From a virus, in IMG/VR virus record IMGVR_UViG_3300033145_000307, positions 1 to 61,950 of that record: a stretch of 61,950 bases of DNA; one strand, written 5' to 3'. Positions 8,148-16,119 of the stretch are shown piece by piece (the stretch's first letter is position 1; each line of letters starts with the position of its first letter). A program made the translations under genes and the position numbers. Under the pieces are notes generated by a model. It was not told where the DNA came from and did not search any database. It saw only the letters and a program-made list of their open reading frames with translations.

Positions 8148-8876
8148 TTAATCCTCATGATAAGTTACGGGCTTTTGATAAAATGGTTTCCCGTCCGTGT
8201 AGTTCAAATAAGTCATGTCTCCATGAGAAGCGGCCCAACGAACCCAAATATTGACAAGTTGCGCTCTCCGATATTTGCCGGGAATGGCATAATAATCGTG
8301 TTGTACAAACGATTCGTTCAAGCGCTCTTCCAATCTTTCCTGTTCTGGCGTAACAACCCATTTGTCACTTGGCCCAAATCCGAATCCGATCGGGGGTGGC
8401 AGTTCATATTCTGTGCAAGCCCTCTTGAGAATTACTGAAACATCAGGCGAAATACATTTTGAAACTTCTTCTCTAACGGCCCGATAACATTCTCTACCTT
8501 CCTCAAGCCCGGTATTGTAAAAATAGCCCCCATAAAGACCATCTACCCACTCCCTGCCTTCAATTCCGCATTTGCTTGGCCTGTCCATGCACTGTTGCAG
8601 CCTATAAAGTTCAAACAGTTGGTCTAAATTCTTAGGTCGAACCACCACTTTATAGCAGTTATGACAAGGACTTGGAATGATCCCATAACAAGGGAACCAA
8701 ACTCCATGCCACATATAACACTTATGCCACGGCACTCCTTTGTGAAGAATAAAATCCTCCGTGAATCTAACATGCCCTGCAAAGTCTATTTTTTCCTCAC
8801 CCTCGGTCAAAAATAACTTACCCTGACGCAAAGGTTCTCGAATGGGTGTCAGAATATCCATTTCTGTAAGATTCAC
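8148..8876 (-). CDS. Conserved-looking head/tail module protein with a CxxC motif, 242 aa
   Basis: The start is a GTG at 8876 after GGGAGGGG. The protein has several Trp/Tyr/Cys-rich stretches: 'HKCYMWHGVWFPCYG', 'CHNCYKVVVRP' and 'CGIEGREWVDGLYGGYFYN'. The cysteines could bind zinc, or an iron-sulphur cluster as in lambda gpL-type tail-tip proteins, but no full motif is present. It lies between decoration and adaptor genes, so a head-completion or connector role is inferred. Family not recognised. Confidence 0.65.
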   Translation of the reverse strand: MNLTEMDILTPIREPLRQGKLFLTEGEEKIDFAGHVRFTEDFILHKGVPWHKCYMWHGVWFPCYGIIPSPCHNCYKVVVRPKNLDQLFELYRLQQCMDRPSKCGIEGREWVDGLYGGYFYNTGLEEGRECYRAVREEVSKCISPDVSVILKRACTEYELPPPIGFGFGPSDKWVVTPEQERLEERLNESFVQHDYYAIPGKYRRAQLVNIWVRWAASHGDMTYLNYTDGKPFYQKPVTYHED

Positions 8877-8901
8877 AATCCCCTCCCTTGTGTAGTTCTC
8901 A

Positions 8902-8919
8902 GGGTGGTGTTACCCACCC
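8902..8919 (-). other. Hairpin after the second decoration-like gene
   Basis: GGGTGG and CCACCC flank a 6-base loop just downstream of the 124-aa gene (minus strand). No T-run follows, so it is more likely an mRNA-stabilising or processing hairpin than a terminator. A similar hairpin follows the capsid gene. Confidence 0.5.
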
Positions 8920-8936
8920 CTCAAACCAGTTATGAA

Positions 8937-9311
8937 TTAAGAAAAATCGTCTACTGTACGGGCGTACGGATCGAGTTCAATGTCTACGTGAATTGAACTT
9001 CCAGTTCCCGGAGTAGCGATTGCACTCGCCTGGACCTTGATCTGTCCACCGGACGGTATCACGGTGTTTCCAGTGCTGGCATTTTCAGCCCACGTAGCAG
9101 CAGCTCCCGCCGCCATTGCTGCGCCAAAGGTTGCCGTACCCAATGTAGTCCCGCTATAGGAAATCGTTAAAACATCGTCATTCCCGAAATCCATGTGCGC
9201 TCTCGCCCTAACATCCGCAATCGTACACCGGAATGGAGCCGTACAGTAATAGTCTACAGTCCCACTTGATTTCCCAAGGACTTCCATAGATATAATGTTG
9301 TCTGTAATCAT
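8937..9311 (-). CDS. Head-decoration-like protein, copy 2, 124 aa
   Basis: It is a close paralogue of the neighbouring 124-aa protein. Both share the starts MIT-N-ISME-LGKSSGTVDYYC, a 'GNTVIP-GG-IKV-AS' core, and the end 'IHVDIELDP'. Both are small beta-rich proteins right after the major capsid gene, the usual place of head-decoration or stabilisation proteins, but no fold is proven. There is no signal peptide. The two have diverged to about half identity by eye, so the duplication is not recent. Confidence 0.7.
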   Translation of the reverse strand: MITDNIISMEVLGKSSGTVDYYCTAPFRCTIADVRARAHMDFGNDDVLTISYSGTTLGTATFGAAMAAGAAATWAENASTGNTVIPSGGQIKVQASAIATPGTGSSIHVDIELDPYARTVDDFS

Positions 9312-9341
9312 AGTTCCTCTCTTCTATTCAGACCCTAAAGA

Positions 9342-9716
9342 TTATGCAAAATTGTCATCGGTTAAAGCACCGGGGTCAAGTTCAATATCCACATGGATTG
9401 TACTGCCCGTCCCAACAGCCGTAAACTGAGATGCGGTTACTTTAATAGCCCCGCCTACTGGAATAACAGTATTTCCCGAACTCGCATCCTCCGTCCATGT
9501 TCCCGCAGCGCCAGCCGAAACGGATGCTCCAAAAGCAACAACTCCAAGCGTGGTACTTCCATACGCAAGCGTGATAGTTTCAGAGTCTCCGGGATCAACA
9601 TGGCACCTTGATCGAACCGTTCCAATCGTGCATCTATATGGAACGGTGCAATAATAATCCACGGTTCCGCTTGATTTTCCAAGCAGTTCCATAGAAATTA
9701 CATTTCCTGTAATCAT
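9342..9716 (-). CDS. Head-decoration-like protein, copy 1, 124 aa
   Basis: First of two tandem paralogues after the capsid gene; same length and same motifs as the next gene (LGKSSGTVDYYCT, GNTVIPVGGAIKV, STIHVDIELDP). The ribosome site is GAGAGGAA at good spacing. Position, small size and beta-rich composition suggest a capsid decoration or cement protein. A virion protein displayed at the capsid vertex or a fibre base is an alternative. Confidence 0.7.
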   Translation of the reverse strand: MITGNVISMELLGKSSGTVDYYCTVPYRCTIGTVRSRCHVDPGDSETITLAYGSTTLGVVAFGASVSAGAAGTWTEDASSGNTVIPVGGAIKVTASQFTAVGTGSTIHVDIELDPGALTDDNFA

Positions 9717-9753
9717 GATAAATTCCTCTCTTTCTATTCTGTCTTAGACATTA

Positions 9754-9769
9754 GGAGGGTTGCCCCTCC
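9754..9769 (-). other. GNRA-loop hairpin after the capsid gene
   Basis: On the minus strand GGAGGG-GCAA-CCCTCC forms a six-pair stem with a GNRA tetraloop directly after the capsid stop. There is no T-run. It may protect the 3' end of the abundant capsid mRNA. The palindrome TGTCTTAGACA lies just beyond it at 9740-9750. Confidence 0.55.
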
Positions 9770-9788
9770 CGTTATCTAATTGTCGTGT

Positions 9789-10760
9789 TTATGAAGGTTC
9801 GCTCAGGGTCGTATGTCGCACATGAGCTTTCCTGTGCATACAAACAAGCTGACCAATCCAACGGGTATTGGCTACCCACAGATCGGGTTGCTCTTTGTCA
9901 TACTCCCACTTTGGCACCGTGAACTTGTAATCCTTGTGGGTCTTCATCTTCAGATAACGAAGATTCAGCCCGTCACAATACCCAGAGGTTTGTTTGTCAT
10001 CAGATACAACCGGAGCCCCACCGAAAAGAACGTTGTCAAATCCGGCATTTACCAAATCAACGTCAGAATATCTCGCCTGTACTTGAAGAGTTCTCTCAAA
10101 TCCATCCTTCAGGGTATCAGTCGTAATATAAAGATTCGGTTTGTCAGATTTATTCTGTCCGATATTCGGGGATCTTCGCATTGCCTGAAGCACCTTAAAC
10201 GAAATTGCCTCGGATGTGGTAGTCACATTAGCCGCCCACTCAGACATGTCATCTTCAGCGATTGAGCCGTATGCCGTTGCAGTTACAGTGCTAAACAGAT
10301 TGCCAAGCCCAAGGATTGAATTGCTGTCAGCAGCGGAAGAATAAATATCAGTTCCCATCTTGTCTCTTGCGGTCTTCTGAATGTTCTTCACCTTGCTTTG
10401 TGCAATATCAACCTTGGCTGCATCCCCTTCAACCTGAACATGATCGTTAAGATCAAGTGCGTTTGAAGAATAAATCCCTGCCCATCTGAATCGTGCAGCA
10501 TTTAGGATGGTTTTCTTGCTCTGTGCAACTTTGGTTGTGTTTCCATATGAACCACTATTTGAGTTTGCATACTCAAGTATAGCTTTGATCTTTTCTCCGC
10601 CATCGACGATTTCATTAGGCTGAACCATGTTGGCTTCCATGCCACCCTTACCCATCAATTTCCAAATCAGTACATTATCTTTGAAATAGATGTCTTCAGG
10701 GATAGCATTTTCGTAATAATCGTCTGTTATGGCTTGTGCTTCACTAAGCGTTAAGGCCAT
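9789..10760 (-). CDS. Major capsid protein (HK97-fold type)
   Basis: This 323-aa protein sits between scaffold and decoration-like genes. Features typical of HK97-type capsid proteins include an early helical arm (LTLSEAQAITDDYYEN), a long central domain with 'KTARDKMGTDIYS', and the late motif 'NAGFDNVLFGGAPVVSDD', where a hydrophobic strand precedes G-x-P-V-V. No protease domain is fused to it, and the N-terminus gives no clear sign of a delta domain. Expression is probably high: it has its own ribosome site and a stabilising hairpin after the stop. Confidence 0.85.
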   Translation of the reverse strand: MALTLSEAQAITDDYYENAIPEDIYFKDNVLIWKLMGKGGMEANMVQPNEIVDGGEKIKAILEYANSNSGSYGNTTKVAQSKKTILNAARFRWAGIYSSNALDLNDHVQVEGDAAKVDIAQSKVKNIQKTARDKMGTDIYSSAADSNSILGLGNLFSTVTATAYGSIAEDDMSEWAANVTTTSEAISFKVLQAMRRSPNIGQNKSDKPNLYITTDTLKDGFERTLQVQARYSDVDLVNAGFDNVLFGGAPVVSDDKQTSGYCDGLNLRYLKMKTHKDYKFTVPKWEYDKEQPDLWVANTRWIGQLVCMHRKAHVRHTTLSEPS

Positions 10761-10793
10761 GATATTACTATCCTTTCTTATCCGTTAGCCTTG

Positions 10794-11579
10794 CTATTCC
10801 GCTCTTAATCTCTCAAGGGCCGCAAGGCCACTTTGTTTTGTTTCAAGATCTGTTAATGGTTTATTTGATTTATTTACTTGGCGTATCGCTCCCCCTGGTT
10901 TTGTCAAAACCTTTTCAGAGGCGGCTACACCTTTCTCGGCCTTTGCAAGATCGGCCTTTCCTTTCTCATATGCCTGTGTCGCTCTGAGTTCGTAATAAGC
11001 GCTGAAGTCGTCGTGCAGCGGATTTTGTCGTTTAATTCCTTCCAACGCCCCACTTTCCTGAAGTGCCATAAAATCGGGATTGTCCTTGAAGAATTGCTCT
11101 CGGACAGTTGCCCCATCACGTTCGGAAAGTGTTTTTTGAAACTCCTTTGTTGCCAAGCCCAAGGTCTCATCTCTGGTTTGCTGAACTGCGTTTGCTAACC
11201 TTGCATCATTGGCTTCTTGCAACATTCGGAGTCCTTCGGCCATACCAAGGGTTCCATCTTCGATTTCCCGATAGATGTTTTCAGCCGGAGTCGCATTGGC
11301 TGATTTAATTGCATCAATGGTAGTTTGCATCCCAGCCATTTGTTCAAGCATGGCTTCTTTGTCCTGGCGCAATGTGCCAACCTCATTGGTATGCTGACCA
11401 TGAACTTTTTTCAGGTTCGCCAATTCGGTCTCCATCTTTGCAACTTTCTCTTGTGCGCCTTTCAACTCTTCCGCTGACACAGTATTCTCGGCTGCTTTGG
11501 ATTCTTCGCTTTTCCCCTCGTCTACTTTGGGGGGCATTGATCCTGCCGGAATTGTCTCTTGCTTTTTTTCTTCTGCCAT
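10794..11579 (-). CDS. Scaffolding protein
   Basis: I start it at the ATG at 11579, which follows GAGGAGG. It is 261 aa, highly charged and almost entirely helical, rich in Ala/Glu/Lys. A coiled coil spans about residues 40-95 (ELKGAQEKVAKMETELANLK), and the C-terminus is basic and helical (TDLETKQSGLAALERLRAE), as in P22/phi29-type scaffolds that bind the coat by a C-terminal helix. It lies directly upstream of the capsid gene. A terminator-like hairpin separates it from the portal block, so capsid and scaffold may have their own transcription start. Confidence 0.8.
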   Translation of the reverse strand: MAEEKKQETIPAGSMPPKVDEGKSEESKAAENTVSAEELKGAQEKVAKMETELANLKKVHGQHTNEVGTLRQDKEAMLEQMAGMQTTIDAIKSANATPAENIYREIEDGTLGMAEGLRMLQEANDARLANAVQQTRDETLGLATKEFQKTLSERDGATVREQFFKDNPDFMALQESGALEGIKRQNPLHDDFSAYYELRATQAYEKGKADLAKAEKGVAASEKVLTKPGGAIRQVNKSNKPLTDLETKQSGLAALERLRAE

Positions 11580-11665
11580 TTTGTGCCTCCTCAGGGCCGC
11601 CAACAGATTGTCCGATTAAGGGTCTGTATCTGTGGTTATCCCTCGTCCTAAGTGTTAAAATAAAA

Positions 11666-11706
11666 ATGCCCGACAAAACTCGAATTTTTTGAGTTTCACC
11701 GGGCAT
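11666..11706 (-). terminator. Rho-independent terminator between portal and scaffold blocks
   Basis: On the minus strand ATGCCCG ... CGGGCAT closes a long stem that also contains AAACTC/GAGTTT, followed at once by TTTTTATTTT. It should stop or reduce transcription coming from the terminase-portal block before the scaffold and capsid genes. Confidence 0.8.
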
Positions 11707-11713
11707 CAAAGTA

Positions 11714-11730
11714 ACGCTGACAATCAGCGT
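11714..11730. promoter_or_regulatory. Perfect inverted repeat beside the terminator
   Basis: ACGCTGA-CAA-TCAGCGT, 7-base arms and a 3-base spacer, lies just upstream (minus sense) of the terminator hairpin. It could be an RNA hairpin or a protein-binding site. No protein partner is evident. Confidence 0.45.
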
Positions 11731-11751
11731 CTAATCAGTAACCGTATATGT

Positions 11752-11910
11752 TTATTCTTTAGCTTTTAATTTCCCCTCCGTCCGAACCTTGCAATCCCCA
11801 ATACCACCTTGAGCCATGTTAATTTCAAACTCGATCTTGCCAGTGGTTTTGGCTTTTCGTTCAGCTTTAAGATGTTTAATTATAAGCTTTATGCACTCGT
11901 CAAAGGTCAT
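11752..11910 (-). CDS. Small charged protein, 52 aa
   Basis: The ATG at 11910 overlaps the stop of the zinc-ribbon gene (ATGA), suggesting translational coupling. It is helical and basic at the N-terminus (MTFDECIKLIIKHLKAERKA), then 'GKIEFEINMAQGGIGDCKV'. It ends just before the terminator. The second half looks like a short beta hairpin; function unknown. Confidence 0.6.
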   Translation of the reverse strand: MTFDECIKLIIKHLKAERKAKTTGKIEFEINMAQGGIGDCKVRTEGKLKAKE

Positions 11911-12194
11911 CCCGTTGCCACCAAATTATGTTCCTTGATATACCGCTTCAAATCCGTCCGTGTCTCAATCGGCCTTTCAGTTCCGGCCCGAACATTGTCC
12001 GTGTCCTGCAATGCACCCCTCACGGCATCGTCAAGCCAAGTTGGTTCATCCCTTTGGATACCACCACACCTGCCAAGTTTCTTGGCCTTTTCCCCACACT
12101 TGGAACATTTGCAAGTCTTTGGAAACTTTGTCATTGGATAGATTCTTTCATCTATGTTTTTACATGTTTGACATTCATATTCATAAAGTGCCAA
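11907..12194 (-). CDS. FmdB-type zinc-ribbon protein, 95 aa
   Basis: The start is taken as TTG at 12194, after GGAAGGAGGAATAG. The first residues then read '(M)ALYEYECQTCKN', the FmdB-family opening. CxxC pairs at 'CQTC' and 'CSKC' form one zinc ribbon. The C-terminal half is charged and unrelated. FmdB-like ribbons are found in regulators and, frequently, as small proteins in phage portal neighbourhoods. It follows the portal stop by one base and overlaps the next gene. Confidence 0.75.
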   Translation of the reverse strand: MALYEYECQTCKNIDERIYPMTKFPKTCKCSKCGEKAKKLGRCGGIQRDEPTWLDDAVRGALQDTDNVRAGTERPIETRTDLKRYIKEHNLVATG

Positions 12195-12195
12195 G

Positions 12196-14181
12196 CTATT
12201 CCTCCTTCCTCTCAACATTTTGTGGTGGTTTTCCTCCCTGTGCTTCTCTCGGATTACCAGCAGACACCTTCTGCGTTCCAGCCCCCTCCTGCGGTCTATT
12301 CCCCGGCCCTCCTTGTGGCTCTAATAAATACTGTCTCAATGCTAAAGCGTCTTCTTCCTGCATGCCTGCTGCGATAAGGATTTGCAGGGCCTGGTCCAAT
12401 TGCCCCTCTCCGGCCCTTTCAATAATTTGTTTCCACCCAGGGAATCCAGTATGCTCAAGGAGAGCTTGTCTATCTATCGCCCCTAATTGATAATATTTCT
12501 CAGCTTGTGCCGCCACCTGAAGGCTTGTCTTTGGCATCGTACTGCCGGACTCGACCACATAATTAAATTTTCGACCTACAAGATTGACTCCAATTATGCC
12601 CTTCGTTTCGCCCTCAACCTCTAAAGTCTCGTACTTTATGCCAAAGTTTTGAGTAAAGGATATATTGCATTTCCCCCTGAACTCTATCAGATTATCAACC
12701 ATCTCAATCTTATGCTGTATCAGGACAGCGTTTCGCTCTTGTAAAGCCACGATTGCAGAAGCCGCAACAACACCCTTTGGCCCAACCCCCCTGTCAGCAT
12801 CTTCAATCTGATAAACTCGATCAAAGAAGTTAATAAACATATCAAGAATAGTGAAAAAGTTAGCCGGAAGATTCGGAACAGTCTCAAATCTAATAAATTG
12901 GGAGGCTTGAACATTGGTCGGCATTAAAACAAGATTTGGCTTGTTGTTTATCATCTCCCGTGTAATACCACAATTCTTTGGAATAATAAGCGGCGGGAAC
13001 ATTGCTCTTGCAGCCCAGGCTCCGACCTTGCTAATTAATTCATCAATTTTATAATTGAGATCCCCAACTTGCTCTGCTGCCGAAAATCCCCAAATATTTG
13101 TGGTGTCTTCATAACTGTTTACTTTTGTGAACGGGAAATGATCGTACAAGTAAGAATATTGAGTTGCTTCGGGTGGTAATTCGGGGTTAATGTTCGGATT
13201 GGGCTTGTCGTCTAAGACAATCGGTTGCTTGATATTTTTATCTTTTGTCTTGCTACCGCTTCCCGTGAGAGTAATTACCCTAATCCCCCCCGGATATTTC
13301 GGAACCTCTATTTCTTTAATAAGGATATCTCCGGTTTCTTCGTCCACCAGAGGTTCGCCTGTTTCTTCATCCAAAATTGGTTCGTCAACTTTCTCTGTTG
13401 AATAGTCCCGAATCCAAATCTCAATAACAAGCGTTCTGCCCTGTCTGATATCAAAAGATTTCTTCCCTGATTGCTCAACCTTGTTATACGTTCCATCATA
13501 CCTTGCCGCCCCTTCCCGTGAAGCCGAAGGAATTGGCTTTTTTTCTTCTCTTTCTTCGCCTAACAAACTATAAACATCGTCAGGTTCTACCCCTGAGACA
13601 TTAAACATTTTCTCAACGGCTTCCACCAATTCAGGATAGCCATGACAAATATACGGACAATCTAAAGAAATGTCTTCCCAATTTCCAGGTGCAGGGAAAA
13701 AGGCGTATGGGTCTACAATGGAAATGTCGCCCCTTTGCTTTTTGAAGTCATAATACGCCTTTTCAATGGTAATCCCATATTGTTCCATTGCAAGAACGCT
13801 GATGCCAAGTTTTTGTTTCTGGCTCGTGTCTTTCCACCATTTTCTATTCTTGGCGGTTAAGAGGTTCGCTGAACCATCATCGTCCCCATCAAGGTCAACT
13901 ACTTCGGCAATAGGATTACGTGCCGTGACGTTCGCCTTTGTGCGTTCTACGTTGGCAAAGAACAGGTTAATCGTAACCTTGCTTTGGTCCTTCTTGCTTT
14001 TGTCCTTTTGCCAATGATCGCCACGATACAGCTTATAGTTTTCCATCCATCGTTCAGGAAGCATCAGGCGGTCTCGTTCGTCACGGGCAAGATCGAAAAG
14101 ATTCCACATAAAAGGGCCTACGTCTTTATGCCCTTCAGGTGGGAGATTAACCAAGTTCCATTTATCGCTTATGTTAGGCAT
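12196..14181 (-). CDS. Portal protein
   Basis: This 661-aa protein has the order and size of P22/podovirus-type portals. It has an N-terminal helical domain (WNLFDLARDERDRLMLPERWMENYKLYRGDHW), the portal signature 'VTINLFFANVERTKANVTARNPIAEV', a clip/stem region with acidic 'EETGEPLVDEETGDI', and a core with 'INNKPNLVLMPTNVQ' and 'ASAIVALQERNAVLIQHKIEMVDNLI'. The C-terminus is Gln/Gly/Pro-rich. It forms the dodecameric DNA gate at one capsid vertex and docks TerL. Terminase and scaffold are in the same block. Confidence 0.9.
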   Translation of the reverse strand: MPNISDKWNLVNLPPEGHKDVGPFMWNLFDLARDERDRLMLPERWMENYKLYRGDHWQKDKSKKDQSKVTINLFFANVERTKANVTARNPIAEVVDLDGDDDGSANLLTAKNRKWWKDTSQKQKLGISVLAMEQYGITIEKAYYDFKKQRGDISIVDPYAFFPAPGNWEDISLDCPYICHGYPELVEAVEKMFNVSGVEPDDVYSLLGEEREEKKPIPSASREGAARYDGTYNKVEQSGKKSFDIRQGRTLVIEIWIRDYSTEKVDEPILDEETGEPLVDEETGDILIKEIEVPKYPGGIRVITLTGSGSKTKDKNIKQPIVLDDKPNPNINPELPPEATQYSYLYDHFPFTKVNSYEDTTNIWGFSAAEQVGDLNYKIDELISKVGAWAARAMFPPLIIPKNCGITREMINNKPNLVLMPTNVQASQFIRFETVPNLPANFFTILDMFINFFDRVYQIEDADRGVGPKGVVAASAIVALQERNAVLIQHKIEMVDNLIEFRGKCNISFTQNFGIKYETLEVEGETKGIIGVNLVGRKFNYVVESGSTMPKTSLQVAAQAEKYYQLGAIDRQALLEHTGFPGWKQIIERAGEGQLDQALQILIAAGMQEEDALALRQYLLEPQGGPGNRPQEGAGTQKVSAGNPREAQGGKPPQNVERKEE

Positions 14182-14431
14182 GTTGTCCCATTTTTTCTAC
14201 AAGCAATTTTAATCTGTCGGCCATTTCTTGTGGGCCTCGCAAACTATCCTCTCCGAACCATTCAATAAAATGCGCATGTTTTAGACCATCAAAAGTACCG
14301 TCACAATAATCCGCGATAATTTGATCTATTCCTTCGCTAACTTCCTTCATTTTTTCGGGTACTAAAATTTTCTCAAGACAAGCGCTTACGTCTGCTGCGT
14401 CTGCTTCAATGTTTGGTAAATCTATTCCCAT
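14174..14431 (-). CDS. Small acidic protein upstream of the portal, 85 aa
   Basis: Start at 14431 after AGAGGGGG. It is acidic and helical, with 'FDGLKHAHFIEWFGEDSLRGPQEMADRLKLLVEKMGQ'. It overlaps the portal start by 8 bases. Possibly a portal-assembly or regulatory factor; not recognised. Confidence 0.6.
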   Translation of the reverse strand: MGIDLPNIEADAADVSACLEKILVPEKMKEVSEGIDQIIADYCDGTFDGLKHAHFIEWFGEDSLRGPQEMADRLKLLVEKMGQHA

Positions 14432-14451
14432 TATTCCCCCTCTTTTTCCAA

Positions 14452-14811
14452 TTAGACAATCCCCCGAACTACGGGAACGCCCTGTATGAGAACGTTGTGC
14501 ATCCCGGCATCAGCCAACTTCTTGTTTTTATATCTATGGGTCTGCTTTACTGAGGCTTCAATTCGATCAAAAAGCTCTGGTCGCATTTGCACAATTTTTA
14601 ATTTTTTGGCCCTAATTTCTCTGGCTAATTTTGGCCAAGTTGGTGCATTTGAAACCGGAAGCCGATTCTCTCCTGCTTTATGGCCATGTGGGTCGTTTTT
14701 AAATCCAACGCTCAAAGTCTTTCCAATAGTTCCCAACGACATTACTCCAACACCCGCAATACCCAGCGTTTTTAAAAACAATCTTCTTGACATGCCCCCC
14801 TTGTCCCTCAT
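14452..14811 (-). CDS. Protein with a twin-arginine (Tat) signal, 119 aa
   Basis: Near the N-terminus the sequence reads 'MSRRLFLKTLGIAGVGVMSL', an exact S-R-R-x-F-L-K Tat motif followed by a mildly hydrophobic Gly-rich core. Two ATGs fit (14811 and 14793); each follows a G-rich ribosome site. The roughly 80-aa mature part has a basic helix (TWPKLAREIRAKKLKIVQ) and ends 'GMHNVLIQGVPVVRGIV', which resembles the 'GFDNVLFGGAPVV' strand of this phage's own capsid protein. Tat exports folded proteins to the periplasm. A Tat substrate in a phage head block is unusual. Function unknown. Confidence 0.75.
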   Translation of the reverse strand: MRDKGGMSRRLFLKTLGIAGVGVMSLGTIGKTLSVGFKNDPHGHKAGENRLPVSNAPTWPKLAREIRAKKLKIVQMRPELFDRIEASVKQTHRYKNKKLADAGMHNVLIQGVPVVRGIV

Positions 14812-15176
14812 CACTTCCCTCCCTTTTCACATTTCTTCCGATGGTTAAACAGCGCAATCGGATAATCAAACTCGGCGCCACATCCGCACACATACTTTTT
14901 CTTCTTGGGCTTTGGCTTTTCCTCAACATCCTCTATTTTGCCATTAAACCGATAGTTGCCGTCACACATAAAATTGCCACAGCACGGGTACTGAACCGCA
15001 TAGCCTTCGATACTATCCGTAATACTGTCTTGGTGTACGCCACAGAAGCCTTGTCCTTCGTCCCGATATTGCTTTTTCAGCCTGAACATGGCAGCGTTTA
15101 TGGTCTTGTCCGGATCAAAGGCATCTGTTGTTTTCAGCCAACTTTGGGTGCAATGTGGGCATATTACGTCAGGCAT
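14811..15176 (-). CDS. Zinc-binding protein with several CxxC motifs, 121 aa
   Basis: Cysteine pairs occur at 'CPHC' (residues 6-9), 'CCGNFMC' (about 64-70) and 'CGCGAEF ... HRKKC' at the C-terminus, the last like a C2H2 finger. A Lys/Pro linker separates them. The stop overlaps the start of the Tat-signal gene (TGATG). Multi-ribbon proteins like this often bind nucleic acid or RNA polymerase, but no specific family is recognised. Confidence 0.65.
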   Translation of the reverse strand: MPDVICPHCTQSWLKTTDAFDPDKTINAAMFRLKKQYRDEGQGFCGVHQDSITDSIEGYAVQYPCCGNFMCDGNYRFNGKIEDVEEKPKPKKKKYVCGCGAEFDYPIALFNHRKKCEKGGK

Positions 15177-15465
15177 TAGAATCTCCCTCTTTGATATTCG
15201 TCATTCCCTCGTTGGCTTGCATCTTAAACCGACTATTGAACCGCCCCACAATACTTGGAAGTTTCGGTTCTTCTCCTGGCTCAGTCTTGTCTGCAAACTC
15301 ATCCTCAAGGTTGAACGCCTCGCCCTTGGGTTCTTTCAGGGCAAACATTGATTCATAGGGTTCCCTTTTGGTCTTAAACACCACGAAAGCCCCTAAAGCA
15401 AAAGCTGAAAGTGTCGCAAGCCACCCGAATATCATTCCCCACACGAACCATTGCATTGATTGCAT
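15169..15465 (-). CDS. Small membrane protein, 98 aa
   Basis: An N-terminal transmembrane segment (about residues 6-30, FVWGMIFGWLATLSAFALGAFVV) is followed by a basic stop-transfer and an acidic cytoplasmic tail. The motif 'GRFNSRFK' near the C-terminus resembles 'YIGRFNQETGKF' in the nearby 77-aa membrane protein. It overlaps the next gene start. An inner-membrane accessory role is inferred. Confidence 0.65.
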   Translation of the reverse strand: MQSMQWFVWGMIFGWLATLSAFALGAFVVFKTKREPYESMFALKEPKGEAFNLEDEFADKTEPGEEPKLPSIVGRFNSRFKMQANEGMTNIKEGDSNA

Positions 15466-15475
15466 TGTTCTCTCC

Positions 15476-15805
15476 TCAATTCATCCCAACTCCAGGCAAC
15501 ACAAGATTGCTCATAAGTTTGAAATAAGTTTTATACAGGTCACCCTTTTCGTCTACAACTTGTACGCTCAAAGCATGACCCATGTTGATATCCACATAAT
15601 TGCGATAATTCTTGTTCTGCTCAACCTTTGCTAATTGAATCTGTGTACTTCCATTTTGTTGCGGTAGATACCTAACTACACAGGTGTTTTCTAACCGAAG
15701 CCAAGCGTCTCCCAAATAATGTTTAAAGGCTTCATCCTTGGCTTGCTTACCTAAAAACTCATACTTTGGTGTTACAACATGCAAAACTTTTGACATAATT
15801 CCCAT
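15476..15805 (-). CDS. Hypothetical protein between two membrane proteins, 109 aa
   Basis: It has no signal or membrane segment. The sequence alternates short helices and strands (AKDEAFKHYLGDAWLRLENT, YVDINMGHALSVQVVDEKG). Translation may begin at Met-4 (MSKVLHVV). It lies between two small membrane proteins after the polymerase-like gene. Not recognised. Confidence 0.6.
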   Translation of the reverse strand: MGIMSKVLHVVTPKYEFLGKQAKDEAFKHYLGDAWLRLENTCVVRYLPQQNGSTQIQLAKVEQNKNYRNYVDINMGHALSVQVVDEKGDLYKTYFKLMSNLVLPGVGMN

Positions 15806-15885
15806 CCTTTTGTATTGCCGGAGAAATCACCCGCCCCGGCATCGGGGGGCGCAAAGGAGGGGGGAAAAGCGCCCAGAGGTTAAAT

Positions 15886-16119
15886 CTATTTTATGATTTT
15901 TTGCATCCAAAATTTACCAGTTTCCTGATTAAAGCGTCCAATGTACTCAGTTATTGGTGGTGGCGAGGGCGCTTCTTTAATTTGTGGCTCTGGCAAGCTG
16001 TTCGTAAACGCCATCACTCCATAAGCCAGTGGGACGGAGAGCAATCCGCCAACAATAAGCCCTATCACAATCTGATTCTTAATTACAGGACTCGTTACAT
16101 AATCCAACAGTTTTCCCAT
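15886..16119 (-). CDS. Small single-pass membrane protein, 77 aa
   Basis: One hydrophobic segment (about residues 16-38, IVIGLIVGGLLSVPLAYGVMAF) is followed by a Pro-rich linker and 'YIGRFNQETGKFWMQK'. The gene overlaps the end of the Wzy-like gene by 41 bases, suggesting coupled translation and perhaps a shared membrane role. Confidence 0.65.
   Translation of the reverse strand: MGKLLDYVTSPVIKNQIVIGLIVGGLLSVPLAYGVMAFTNSLPEPQIKEAPSPPPITEYIGRFNQETGKFWMQKIIK

Noticed and set aside
15811-15885. Terminator in the GC-rich gap before the 109-aa gene
   Set aside because: Strong stems (GGGCGC/GCGCCC and GCCCC/GGGGC) are present, but no T-run follows either.
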